Shown piece by piece: positions 1-11,100 of a stretch of DNA of 64,000 bases. Source of the stretch: Nereocystis luetkeana (taxonomy: Eukaryota > Sar > Phaeophyceae > Laminariales > Laminariaceae). A model generated the notes under the pieces. The model was not told the origin of the DNA and searched no databases. It saw only the letters and a program-made list of their open reading frames with translations. Location of the stretch: contig JARUPZ010000019.1 of assembly GCA_031213475.1 (NCBI GenBank), forward strand, positions 1,476,940-1,540,939. The letters are read 5' to 3'. Within the stretch, counting starts at the first letter, position 1. Each line of letters opens with the position of its first letter. The translations under genes were made by a program, and so were the position numbers.

Positions 1-604
1 CAGAATGGCAGGGTAGAGGGGGGGGGCGAAAGGGGGACGAGGGGGAATGGCGGGGGGGAGGGGGGGGGGAGGGGGGGGGAGGCGGTCTGCCCAACAGACT
101 GAAGCCTGGTTATGGCCATCATCGTCATGATGCACTCCCTTCTTTGGGACCCAAGTAACTAGCATGGTGCCACCTGGGCGATTTTGCGTGTCTGTATGCT
201 CCAGTGCCTGCCCTTCGTATTTTCTTTCCCCCCCGCCCGTATTTGTCCCTTTTTGTCCCTTCTTTTTTTTTATTCTTTATCTTTCTTTTTTTCCCGTTTG
301 TACCTCTTTGTGTCTCTGTTTGTATGTTCCGTTTGCTTTTTTGTGTTTTGCTACCTGTTTTTTTTTTTTTTTTTTTTTTTGCTTCGTTTTATCTTGTTTT
401 TTAGTGGTTTGTCTGCTATTAATAGTCTCCTTTTTGCTTCCCTGGTGTCCTTAGTGGTGGAATGCGTATGCTTGTTTTTTTGTTTTTAGTCTCTGTTTTA
501 CTACCGAGGTATTTCTTCCACTCCAGAGTTATTGGAGCCTGTCCTGCGACCACGGACTGCACTGTATTGTGGCGATGAGTTAATGTGAGAACAACAACAA
601 CAAC
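1..604 (+). mobile_element. LINE-type retrotransposon, 3' end (copy A)
   Basis: This is the 3' untranslated end of a non-LTR retrotransposon, cut by the left edge of the window. It matches, in the opposite orientation, the 3' part of the element at 2776-4360, which carries reverse transcriptase coding sequence. Shared landmarks are the G-rich start, a T-rich stretch around 240-480, and a terminal segment ending in GTTAATGTGAG followed by a short (AAC)n tail. An (AAC)n tail is a typical simple-repeat 3' end for a LINE. The open frames in the T-rich part are low-complexity artefacts. Confidence 0.75.
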
Positions 605-1667
605 GTCTGTACGTTGACCTACCCGTTACTTCGTTTCATTACCTGGGGAACCAGGGAGATGTGCACGTGTTTTGTAGGTACGCACGCGCAAGCGCTTCTG
701 TAAAAGAACCGTCCGAAGTGTGAGGTTCGAACCCGTGACCTGGACGACGCCAAATGTGAAGGTGTTACCTACTGAGCTATAGGGGTAAAATATCGATCGA
801 ATACCCAGCCCAGGGTAATCCTTGTAACGCTAGGTAACGCCTTCACACACACCCTCGACGACGTGCTCAGATTAGAAGCGGATTACCGTACAGTACGTGT
901 AAAACGCAAGACAACACACGCACACCCCCTACGGGGATGCATTCACGAGCAATTTTCCAAACGACATACCACCCTGGTACATATACATACATACCAGGTA
1001 CATTCTATACAGCATGGTCGAGATATTTCCACGGACACATCGCTCGGCGTTTGCACCGACCCCGTGATCGGGAAAATCAGCTCGGATATTCGTCCGGGGG
1101 GGGGGGGCGTCGTGTGTTATCTTGCGTGTTACCTGTGGTAGGTAGTCTACAGTATAGACTTCTTCTCTCGTCGGTATATATATATACATATATCCACCAG
1201 GTATATTTAGATTTATCCACCGAGGCAAGCCATAGTCACGCCGTTGCACTGTGGCCGACCAACAGCAATCTTCCTTGATGGTTGCCCGTGGAAAAACTTC
1301 GATGTTATTAGTAGATAGATAGATAGTGCTACTTTTTTTCTGGGCATTGTCTTTGTTATTATTTATACAGACATGTCAGGTGACTAAAATATATTAACAT
1401 GTATGTGCTACGGATCATGAACGACTCGGTATATTGCTGTACGAATACTACTTACTACTACTACTGCGAAATATATCTGTCACCAACACACAGTTACTAT
1501 TAAATATTAATACAACAGTAGTACGTGCTCAAAGCTCAAGGATCGACTCATGAATCACACAGACAGCAGGATTACAATAATACTCGTATAAGACTTGCTC
1601 AGATTTGTTGGCGGCCCATGTATGTGTTGTTATTGTTGTTACAGCAAGCAGTATTAATGCATTAATA
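605..1667. other. Non-coding interval between repeats
   Basis: No credible gene is visible. Apart from a tRNA-like relic at about 716-787, it contains short AT-rich microsatellites (TA-rich near 1175, GATA-like near 1312) and a short G run near 1087. Open frames on the two strands overlap and look random. Confidence 0.6.
716..787 (-). repeat. tRNA-derived relic (SINE head or tRNA pseudogene)
   Basis: Read on the minus strand it has an A-box-like TAGCTCAGTAGG and a B-box-like GGTTCGAACC at tRNA spacing. The T-stem pairs at only about three of five positions and no acceptor stem closes, so it is not a functional tRNA. It is either the pol III promoter head of a SINE or a decayed tRNA copy. Confidence 0.6.
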
Positions 1668-2042
1668 TTACGGGATATACATACATATCCTTACTACATG
1701 GTGAAGATAGAGGTTCTGCAATGCATACAAAAACCTATATATATATTTATTTCCCGATTTTTACTGCCAGTATATACTATAACAACAGCAGCATTAGGTC
1801 CTATTTACCCTTAAGTTTTTGTTTTTTTTTCTGCCCCGGAGAGCGAGAGGAAACCCCTGTCCACACTTATTTCTCAGGTTTTCGTGCACCGGTTCGAACC
1901 CGGTTCGTTTCTTCCACCTTGGTCGGGCCTGCCTGTGGCCGTCATTAAAGTGTGGTCTACTCCGAGGATGTAGGCACCTGAGTCTAGATATTATCTCTCC
2001 CGACTCAGGTAGTGTGGGATTTACCCTTAAGGTCCCCCGTAA
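1668..2042. mobile_element. MITE family M1, copy a (interrupted, TA-flanked)
   Basis: A diverged member of the M1 family, whose intact 105-bp copies lie at 35082-35186 and 38859-38963. The left end starts TTACGGG and the right end finishes GGTCCCCCGTAA. Both are flanked by TA, the target duplication of Tc1/mariner-like elements. The internal ACAAAAACCTATATAT segment is also shared with the other copies. A retroposon at 1816-2018 interrupts the right arm. Confidence 0.65.
1816..2018 (-). mobile_element. SINE-like retroposon with 13-bp target-site duplication
   Basis: The 203-bp insert is flanked by identical copies of ATTTACCCTTAAG at 1803-1815 and 2019-2031. On the minus strand it ends in an A-rich tail, seen on the plus strand as a T-rich start. 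It contains a B-box-like GGGTTCGAACCGG, but no clear A box was found. The TSD plus A tail indicates target-primed reverse transcription, presumably using LINE machinery. Removing the insert and one TSD restores the right end of the M1 MITE. Confidence 0.7.
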
Positions 2043-2400
2043 TAAACATTGTCGGATGGCAAGCAAAATAATAGTAATAATAGTATATCGTACACGTGAT
2101 GAGTAATATTATAATACTGGTATGATACTGCCGTGCTTTCGTTCTGGAGAGTAGTTCTTCAATTTACTTTCTGTTATATATAGTCGTTTCTTAGAACAAC
2201 ACTACACATTGTCAGTGGTCTTCATTGAGCGTCACATCAGTTCAGATTTGTCGTAGGATACTACTGCCGCGCTTTTGTTCTGGAGAGTTCTTCACTTTCT
2301 TTCTGTTTTTAAAATAAGTCGTTTATTAGAACAACACTATATACTACATATATATATTGTGTCGGATGGCAAGCATGATAATAAGATTAATAATTAATGA
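2043..2400. repeat. Diverged tandem duplication
   Basis: Two similar segments follow one another. Both contain the order CTGCCG, TTTGTTCTGGAGAG or its variant, then AGTCGTTT and AGAACAACACTA, near 2125-2205 and 2260-2340. The flanking GTCGGATGGCAAGCA also occurs twice, near 2050 and 2361. There is no coding potential. Confidence 0.6.
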
Positions 2401-2405
2401 GGGAA

Positions 2406-2760
2406 CAATCTGGGAGAAGGGATCTTCTTTTTCTGCTTTAGGTCGGTAGACTGTGTTAGGTGTTTTGGTTCCTGTTGGGATCAAGGTACGGGCGAAGACC
2501 CACAACCCAACCCCTGACTCTAACCCTAACCCTAACCCTATAACCCTAACCCTGTGACCCTATAACCCTGTGACCCCAAACCGCAGCCAAAACGGGCCAA
2601 AACTCGCCATAAACGCGGCTGCGCCGCGTTTGCATCGAAACAACAAGGACTGGAAATTTCTCAGTTAGTTGCGGACGACGATAATCCGATTCCCAAGTGC
2701 AGACCACGCGACGCATTTTTCAAGTCAAAAACATCCCTAAAGATCCCTTCTCCCAGATTG
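2406..2760. mobile_element. TIR element carrying telomere-like repeats
   Basis: A 355-bp element bounded by perfect 21-bp terminal inverted repeats. The left end begins CAATCTGGGAGAAGGGATC and the right end is its exact reverse complement. No transposase is encoded. The interior has a CCCTAA-rich run at 2518-2576 and a G+C-rich segment near 2615-2635. No convincing target duplication was seen, so the superfamily is undetermined. Confidence 0.65.
2518..2576. repeat. Interstitial telomere-like repeat run
   Basis: Several CCCTAA hexamers, some separated by variant TATAACCCT and GTGACCCT units. TTAGGG-type repeats are the telomere sequence of many eukaryotes. Here the run lies inside a TIR element, so it is an internal tract and not a chromosome end. 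Confidence 0.6.
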
Positions 2761-2775
2761 CTAAACCTATACTCA

Positions 2776-4360
2776 TGTTGTTGTTGTTGTTGTTATTCTC
2801 ACATTAACTCACAATTCAATGCAGTCCGTGGTCGCAGGACAGGCTCCAATAACTCTGGAGTGGAAGAAATACCTCAAGTAAAAACAGAGGCAAAAAAACA
2901 AAAACAAAAAACAGGCATACGCACTCCACCACTGCGGACACCAGGGAAGCAAAAAGGAGACTATTAATAGCAGACAAAAACCTAAAAAAAGAAGATGAAG
3001 CTAAGCAAAACAAAAACAAAAACAAAACTAAAACAGACGCAGATAGCAAAACGCGAAAAAAAGGCAAGGCAAAACGGACCATACTAACAAAGACACAAAG
3101 AGGTACAAACGGGAATGAAAGAAAAATGAAAACAAAGAAGGGACAAAAAAGCGATAATCACGGGCGGGGGGGAAAGAAAATACCAAAGGCAGGCACTGGA
3201 GCATACAGACACGCAAAGTTGCCCAGATGGCACCATGCTAGTTACTTGGGTCCCAAAGAAAGGAGTGCATCATGACGATGATGGCCATAACCAGGCTTCA
3301 GTCTGTTGGGCAGACCGCCTCCCCTCCCCCCCCCCCGCCATTCCCCCTCGTCCCCCTTTCGCCCCCCCCCTCTTCCCTGCCATTCTGCACACTCGCGTTG
3401 GCGTCAACGGCTGTGGTCGTGGTCGCAGCTATTCTATGCCGTTCTGCCGATGCCTCCTTCTCATCTGTATGCCATTTCCGCATGAAGGCCTCCGCCCCTT
3501 CCTCGACCCGTTGGAACCATCTGCCGGCTTTCTGTGCTGTCTCGCGCCACCCTTCGAGCTTGATGCCGAACTCCTTGAGGTCCTCCTCAAGGTACCTCAT
3601 CCAGTCCCACTCCTGTCCTCCGGAGTAACCCTTACCCCCAACCATCTCCCCAAACATCACCCTCCTCGGCAGACGCTCCTCTCCCATTCGTGTCACAAAG
3701 CCCGCAAACAAGAGCCTACGTCTGCGTACCGTCGTCTCAACGCTTTCAGATGTTGTCCTGAGAAGCGCGCTAGCATAGGATAGAATGTGGTCTTCGCGCT
3801 TTCGTTTTCGCCACCCGATGCATCGGAGGAGCATCTTGTGGTGGACCTCCCGTAGCCTACCGTAATCAGTCTTGCTCGGGCTCCAAGTAACGCAACCGTA
3901 GAGCAACGTTTCGATCACCTCGGCTCTCAGCATTCGCACCTTCAGGCGTAGGCGCACACCCGGGCGGTCATAAATTTCCATCTTATACCGTCCGAAGCAT
4001 GCCCATGCCCTCTGGAGTCGACGCGTTACCTCGACACTTCTGCCCGTCCAATCTGCGCTGATAGCCCCGCCCAGATACACAAACTCGGTCGTTTGTTTGT
4101 ACACTTGGCCGGCGGCGGTGACGGTGAACGGCACGTTCCCCCCATCTTTCGTTTGCAGACACATTATCTCCGTCTTGGCCTCCGAGACCGTCAGGCCGAA
4201 AGCGGCACATGCAGACACGATCACCGTCATCATCCTCTCCAGGCCGTTGGGTGATCTCGATACTATGCCTGCATCGTCGGCATAGAGCATAGCCCACAGT
4301 GTCTGGGCCTCTTTATCATTCCCCTGTCCGTCGGCGTGCCCGACCCGTGCCTTCCCCCTC
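2776..4360 (-). mobile_element. LINE-type retrotransposon, 5'-truncated (copy B)
   Basis: A minus-strand non-LTR element whose 3' tail, seen as (GTT)n on the plus strand, starts at about 2776. Its coding part ends near 3298. Coding homology stops abruptly near 4360, so the 5' part with the endonuclease and most of the reverse transcriptase is missing, as is usual after incomplete reverse transcription. Its 3' end matches copy A at 1-604 in inverted orientation, so the two copies face each other tail to tail. Confidence 0.8.
3298..4360 (-). pseudogene. Reverse transcriptase C-terminal fragment (LINE)
   Basis: About 350 codons of an open minus-strand frame encode the C-terminal part of a non-LTR reverse transcriptase. 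Near its start is LWAMLYADDAGIVSRS, containing the catalytic YADD motif of the RT palm. Further on are TVSEAKTEIM, FVYLGGAIS and ETLLYGCVTW, a layout typical of the region after the palm in LINE polymerases. The N-terminal RT blocks and any apurinic endonuclease are absent. The product tails off into a low-complexity Gly/Arg-rich end created by G runs. It is a truncated, presumably inactive copy. Confidence 0.8.
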
Positions 4361-5191
4361 TGATAATAGTATGAGTACGAACGAACTCGTCGCAAATTAT
4401 GTTTATTCTGAAACAAATTACCTAATAAAAATACCCTGGTAATTAATAATACCTGGTAAAAACGTGTAACAGCCGCGTCGGCGACATAAAAATAAGTCAA
4501 GGCCCGTAGAGGGTGTAGGGTTTATATATCTACTTTTCCGGATCGCCTGCAATGAAAACAAAAAGACACCATGATCCACTGCCGCCGCTGCTTGCTGTGT
4601 GTGTGTTGTTCTGCGTCGTCTGACGTCTGACACCTGGCATACAACAACAACTACTACTGGTGATGCTGCACATACATCTATTTTGCACGTGCATATTTCA
4701 TGATCATGCAAGAAAAATTCTACAGTAAAAAAATAATAACTGCTTGCTGTATTAATAATTCACACAGGGAATAAAACATCAAACTATACGACAGAGACAG
4801 ACATACATACGAGTACTCGTAAAAATGTTGATTGATGATTTCGCCGACACAGGGGATGTTACGTTACTACCCCCTACACAATACGGCCTCTTTTTCCAAA
4901 TTGCCCGCTCCTCCTAAATGGGTGATGTTTTCAACATCCCGCCGCTTCCGTAGCCCTTGTGGTGTCACTCAGAAACCACGGCAGCTTGGATATCAATTCC
5001 TTCGCTGAGCTGACACCAGGGATTAGCCCCTTCCAACAAATCCTAGCACCTTGCCTGGGCATCAGTTTTGAGCCGGCGACTCCGGTACCGTATCGCAGAG
5101 CAACCCATAGCCTTTGGGTATCGCCTGCTCTCGTACGTGTGTGAACAAGTCAGCAGCATACACGCAGGGTCTGATTGCCTCTTCGTTGACC
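4361..5191. other. Upstream region of the SHMT gene
   Basis: No coding sequence is recognised between the LINE copy and the SHMT start codon. It holds AT-rich stretches at 4380-4480 and 4700-4800. The promoter and 5' UTR should lie here, but no confident core element could be assigned. Confidence 0.5.
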
Positions 5192-8100
5192 ATGCTTCCT
5201 GCCCTGCGCCGAAGGGTGTCTACGGCGGTGGCGGCTGCACCGCTCCGACGCGCGATCACGACCGAGACTCGATCGGTAAGCCAAGGAGGATGGGGAAGGA
5301 GGTCGATGAATTCCGTCGAGCGTTCGCATTGTATTTGATGTAATGTCTCCATGTGCTCATGTTTCTCTATCCGACACGTACAACGATTCTGCCGCTCCCT
5401 TGTCCAACCTCGCTCCCTGCTGCTCTCAATGGCGCCGGCCGGCCGCTTGCTTCCCTCACCAGTGGGCTGTCGCGCTGAACAAGCCTCTGGTGGAGACTGA
5501 CCCGGAGTTATTCGACATCATGGAGCACGAGAAGGTGATGAAAGCAAGGCACATAGGGGCAGCAGCAGCAGGAAGTACATCTGACAACAGCAGCAGTACG
5601 TACGTACAGGAGTTGGTGGAATCCTGTACTATTAATAGTACACAAATTACTACTGAGTTGTACGAAGCATGCGAGTAATGATGTTGTGCATAATTTGTAT
5701 CTCGGGGTCGATCACACAGCAGCCGAGTCCCCAGCAGTACGTAGCCCATAGGACCACAGCCGGAAGAGGACTCATACGATGAAAGGCTGTGTGCGTTGTA
5801 CAACTGTATTAGTACAGGAGTAGCACGAGTAGCACAAGCAGTATTATTAATAGCAGCAGCAGCAAGCGACCCGATGGTTGGGTTGGATGGACCACGCGCG
5901 GCAGATGGAGATCACATGAGTGATTCAGAATTTACACAATGGCGGCCTCCGACTACCCTGTAATAATCTCTGTATTATACCAGGTACCTGGTACCCTGGT
6001 ATGTTTTTGCGGCGACCTTTTTCATAGCACTGCCTGTATTGTACTGGTATGCCAGATCATATCATACGTACTCTTGTCCCAACTGCTCGTGATTCATGTT
6101 TGCAAGCGCGCATCTATTTGGTGTGAGTATCACCGCGGTTGCGGGGATACCTACCTTAGCTTGTCACGTTGATTTTGAAAGAGCCATCATAACGCCACGT
6201 GCAACCTCGAAAAATATTATCAGTACGTACTGCTGTTTCACAAAAGATAGACACACCCATTCCTTGAAATTCTGCAGCTTCAGATTTTGTGTACCGGCAT
6301 GGCCATGTAAAATGATCGAAGTACTCGTATCACACATGCATGGCACACAGCTTGCACATACTCGTACGAGTTTCGACCGAATCCTCAGTCTCATCACAGC
6401 TAGCTGCTGTTTTTTTTTTTTTTTTTTCCCAAACAACGAATGGCACGTACACGGTACTCGTACCTGGATAACGACAGCCGTCGACGTCGAATGAAAGTTT
6501 TTCATCCGACCGCCCGCTACAGCAGTATAGAACACACAACCAGATCTCCGGTGGGACACCGAAAGAAAAAAAACAGCGAACAAGAAGGGCCCATCTCAAC
6601 GGGGAACGCTATGTGGAAATATACATTTTTAATTTCACTGAACTTGAACCCTTTTAGAACCGTAGTCCCGTTCCGGGGACAATCCAGTCAAATTTCAAGT
6701 AGTTTTGTCCCCAAACGGGACTGCGGTCCTAAAGGGGTTAATTTGATTTCGAAAAAAACGTGTTTGTGTCCTATCCGGAAACGACGTATTATTAATCGTA
6801 AAAAAATCATTCGGAACAAACGCGCCGCGTCACACAACGCCCAGCCGACAAACAGCGAGGAGCGTAGACGAGAGCGGAGGTTTGCGTTGTCGGGTGCGCG
6901 CCGCCGCCGTCCTCCTCTTTTTCTGTTTTGGTGGCGCAGGATAGGAAGCTATCACTCTTAGGGTGTCTTGGGTGGGCGGAGGGAGCCCTTAAACGCCACG
7001 TGCGGAACAGCAGCGGTGATGCAACTATCGAGGTCTCGAGCGTATCCTCCGTTTTTTGCTCGTTTGCTCGGTTTTCGTGATGGTTGCCGCCAATCGAGTA
7101 GGCCGAAAAGTTGGGCTTGCGGCCGTTTGAGGCGCCACCGCTGGGGTACGATGTGCTATGGTCTGTGGGCGTGGGCGCGGCTATTGCTCCGGTCACCTCT
7201 CGTTGAGGTTCGCGTTTTATCGCCTCGATCGTGGTCACCGAAACGGCCAAGAATCGCCCCAGACTCCACCGAGGGTGTTGACCCACCATGAAAATGCTAC
7301 ATCAAGGCTGATGAAGTCCTACATTTCAAATTTATATTTAAAAAATCGCACGAACAAAGGCTTGAAAGACTTTTCACTCAAACGTATTTTTTTTTTTATT
7401 CGCCTTGAGGATGCCTGCTTGGTGATTGATTCACTCTTCGGCCAATCAGATGCAAATTAAATTAGAAAAAAAGGAAAAAAATGAAAAAAATGAAAGTCTT
7501 TGATAAGATGGCCCCTAATACGAGCACCGACTCTTAATACACCAGTACGACGTAGTACTGTCGGCAATCAGTCCCTCTTTTGCCCGTCCCGACCCACCCA
7601 ACCTCCAACCCCTCAATGTATCCATCCCCAACCCTTCTATCCAACCCTGTACAATATCACATTAGACGTACCAGGTGCAGTCAGTACTGGCTTCAGGCTG
7701 TGTGTAGCAGTAGTGTGTGCCTGGTACATATTACCAGCACTATTGATGGGTATAATTCCTGCACACAAGTCTTGGGGGTGTTTTTGCGTACAGTAGTAGC
7801 AGCAGTAGTACTCGCGAAGTATCGCCGCACTCCCTGGTGTGTAAGTTTCTTACGAACACCTCGTACGTACGCTTTTGGACCCGTGAAAAAGTATCATCCT
7901 AAGAGGTGACGCCGTGCTATCAATGAGCGGCCGAGCTTGGCCAACTCGTCATCTGTGATTGCTGCGGTTACTCAATTACCGTGTGCGAAACGCGCCGCGA
8001 CTATACACGGGTACTGCTGTACAGTCAGTATCAATAGTACAAAACTCGTCAGAGTACCAGCACCTCCGAGTGATTACCTCCGAGTACCACCAGTCAATTC

Positions 8101-11100
8101 AGTTTTCAGTACGCTAATAGGGACTCCCGAGGACTCGGTCATTTCAACTTTGAGTGCCCTGGCGACTTGCGAGGGCTCAAGTCATTTGAGCTTCTAGTAC
8201 CCTGGGGACTCGCGAAGACTCAGGTCATTTACAGGGCCATGAGTAGGCTGGAGTTCCCGCCTAGTCGACTAAAGTCAGGCGAGCGTAGCGAGCCATTAGA
8301 ACCCCCCCCCCCCCCCGCCGGCCGAGGGGGGGCCGCTGCCGCCGGAGGCAACAAATACGCTATTTGGCTTCTTCATTTTACATTCTAAAGGTATGATAAA
8401 TCGGCCAGCTTTTTTGTCTGGTTTCGATCACGAAACAGGTCGGTTTTAAAGTTCGTCTCAGTTTATCAGACTTCATAGGCATGGCACCAGAAATATGGAC
8501 ACGCCGTTCCCGTTTGGCGGTCTCTCACTGGCGTTACGTTTCGCCGTAGCGGTAAATACTCGTGCGGCAGGCAGTATCACAACCCACCAGCAAAAATAAA
8601 TAAATAACATACCAGGTACTGCACTGAGAGGACATTTTTTACGACAGGAGCATAGAGAAATAGATCATTCGTCGCCGGCGATTAAGCGATTCAAGAACGG
8701 TTCATAGTTGAGCTGCTGTAGCAAATACTTCTCTACACGGTAGCGAACCGCTGCCTTGTCGCGCGCACTCGGTCGCGGAGGAGCGCTCGGAACGGCCACT
8801 TGCTCGACGGACGCCTCAACACTGCCTTGGTCTGTTGACAGGCCAGACTCAGCGCTGCCGGCACCTCCGCCCCTGCCATCGGCACCGGCACAGTCGATTT
8901 TAATGGGTTGATGCGCCATGAGTCGCAGAAGACCTCTCGCTGTGTGCTCGCAGCGTGGTAGCACCACTTGAAGATGTCGGGAAATACGTGCCCCGTACCA
9001 AACAAGCCTTTCTACAAGCAAATATACCCAAATCCGGAACATAGTTGGGTAGTTGGTACCGCCGCAACTAACTACATAGCCGATTTAAAACTAGCTGGCG
9101 ACTACTAGCCAGACAACTCACAGCCCTAGTCATTTCAGCTTTTGATTCCCTGGGAACTCAGTATGTCAAAATGACTCGGATTCGCGAGTAATTGACCGAG
9201 TCTCGATGACTCGGACTCGGACTCTGGCGACCTTTGCAGTAGTCAGTACCCATCATGCATTCTCCCGGGTATTTTTGTACTGCAGTATTCACCTACTGTA
9301 CCTGGTGTTACACGTACGGCTGTGACTTGGCTGGACTCCCCGATTGTTGTTTTATACCTATAATAGTACCTGGTAAAGCAGTATTTGGGGGCATATTAAT
9401 AGTTAATAGTATTCACCACCCGCGATGGACGAAAATACACGTATAATATATGTGTACACGAAAACTAAACCATCATATTGGATATTGTGATAACGTTGTT
9501 CCCCCGCAATAGTTGGCTGGCGAGGCCAGTCTTGTACGAAGCTGACTTTATTTGACCGGTGGGGTGGGTTAATTTTTACGCATGTGTCGAGGGCGCCCGG
9601 AAAAAAAAAACGTGAACCGTCACAGATATTTTTCGCTAGACAGGGGGGGGGCAGATTCCTAGAACCGAGTGAACAAAAGTTACAACAAGGGTTCTTTCCC
9701 CCCCCCCCTTTTTCTCAGTCCTGTGATCACAACGGTTGCAGCGGTTTTCCATTCCAACCTCTGGGGGTGTAGTGTGGGTGACTGTGTCGCTTTCTCTTTT
9801 TCACGTACGTCCCTGCACGTGTGGTTTAAAAAAAAAGTATTGCACCAGCGTGGTGTGAGCTTGCAGCACACGATGATAGTTCATGCGTACGCGTGCGGTG
9901 GTGCAACTCCTTGCATTGGGGCCCGCCGTTGAGCCCTTTAGGACTGCTCTCCTGTTGTTGGGACGAAGCACACTTGGAATCAGAGTCAGAAGTTGGTTTC
10001 TGCACACTAGTACACCATTAGCAAAAGGACTAAAAGCACCACCCGCTGCCCTGATGGAACAATAGAAGGCAGCCCTCGATGTTCCGTGTGGTCGATGCAG
10101 ACGACACTCATATGTTCTCCGTTAGTTTTTTTCCCCACCACCCCGAAGTTTCTAAATTGTTAAAAGTGTTGGACCGCTTCTGGGAGAAATGAGAAGGGAA
10201 AACCTGTAGGAAACTGCTGTACAGTACGATATTATTTACAGTATCGACCCAAAGAAGATGTTCGGCCTGCTGGGGTAGGAGACGTGCCCCTATGCTATGG
10301 CCCTGCGTGTGGCTTCGGAAGGTGTACGGTACGCGTGCAGCACGCTGGCTATGGCACGGCTGCGAAGTCTTCCCGGATATCCCTAGGGTGTGCTCACACG
10401 CCCCTTTTCTCGTTTTTTTAGACCATTTTTCTCGTTCGATTTACAGTAGTACTACTGTTGTAGGGCTGTGATTGGCTGGGCTTCTCGGCCAGCGAAGTAA
10501 CTGACTTCAAGTTGATTACGAGTAAGTTAGTTGGGTTCGTTTGACATACAAAAACATGTGGTGAAAGACGTCGTAGAACGGCCAAGTATGACTTTACAGT
10601 AGTTTCGATAAATATAAGGGTGTACCGGTGTTCTACCGTTTGACTCTACGACGACAGTAGTACGGTATGTAGATATACCGTCCCGGTTCCGGAGTCCGTT
10701 ACCGATGTAATTTTCATCGTACCGGTACAGCTGCTGTCCTCACGCACTCGGCGATGTACAAGTTGTGTCCACCATTGTTCGATTATGGTAACAGGAAGTT
10801 ATGGGCCAACTGGTGGAACGAAGCCATGGTGTCAATTTGTCCGCCAATACTCGAGCTTACACCAAAAATCCGACTCCCAAGCGTTTTTACCCGTTTCAAT
10901 CGGGATACACAGCCGTTCTGTAGCCGGGTGGATGCGCCTGGTGTGCGGTTTTACGCCAAATACCGGGTGCATCGCCCGTTGACTTGTACGGCAGTACTCG
11001 CAATGGACATTTCGCACCGACATTGACTACATGTTGACAACAGGCGTTATAGTAGTAGTGGTAGTGGTAGTAGTGGTTCTGTAGTATATGAATAGTATTA

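Noticed and set aside
164..489. Three overlapping Phe/Leu/Cys-rich open frames
   Set aside because: They translate the T-rich 3' UTR of LINE copy A; low complexity in every frame.
3235..3783. Plus-strand open frames over the LINE coding region
   Set aside because: They are antisense shadows of the reverse transcriptase frame, which carries the YADD motif and clear family character on the minus strand.
6807..7289. 160-codon minus-strand frame in SHMT intron 2
   Set aside because: The opposite strand is equally open and no helix, domain or splice context supports it.
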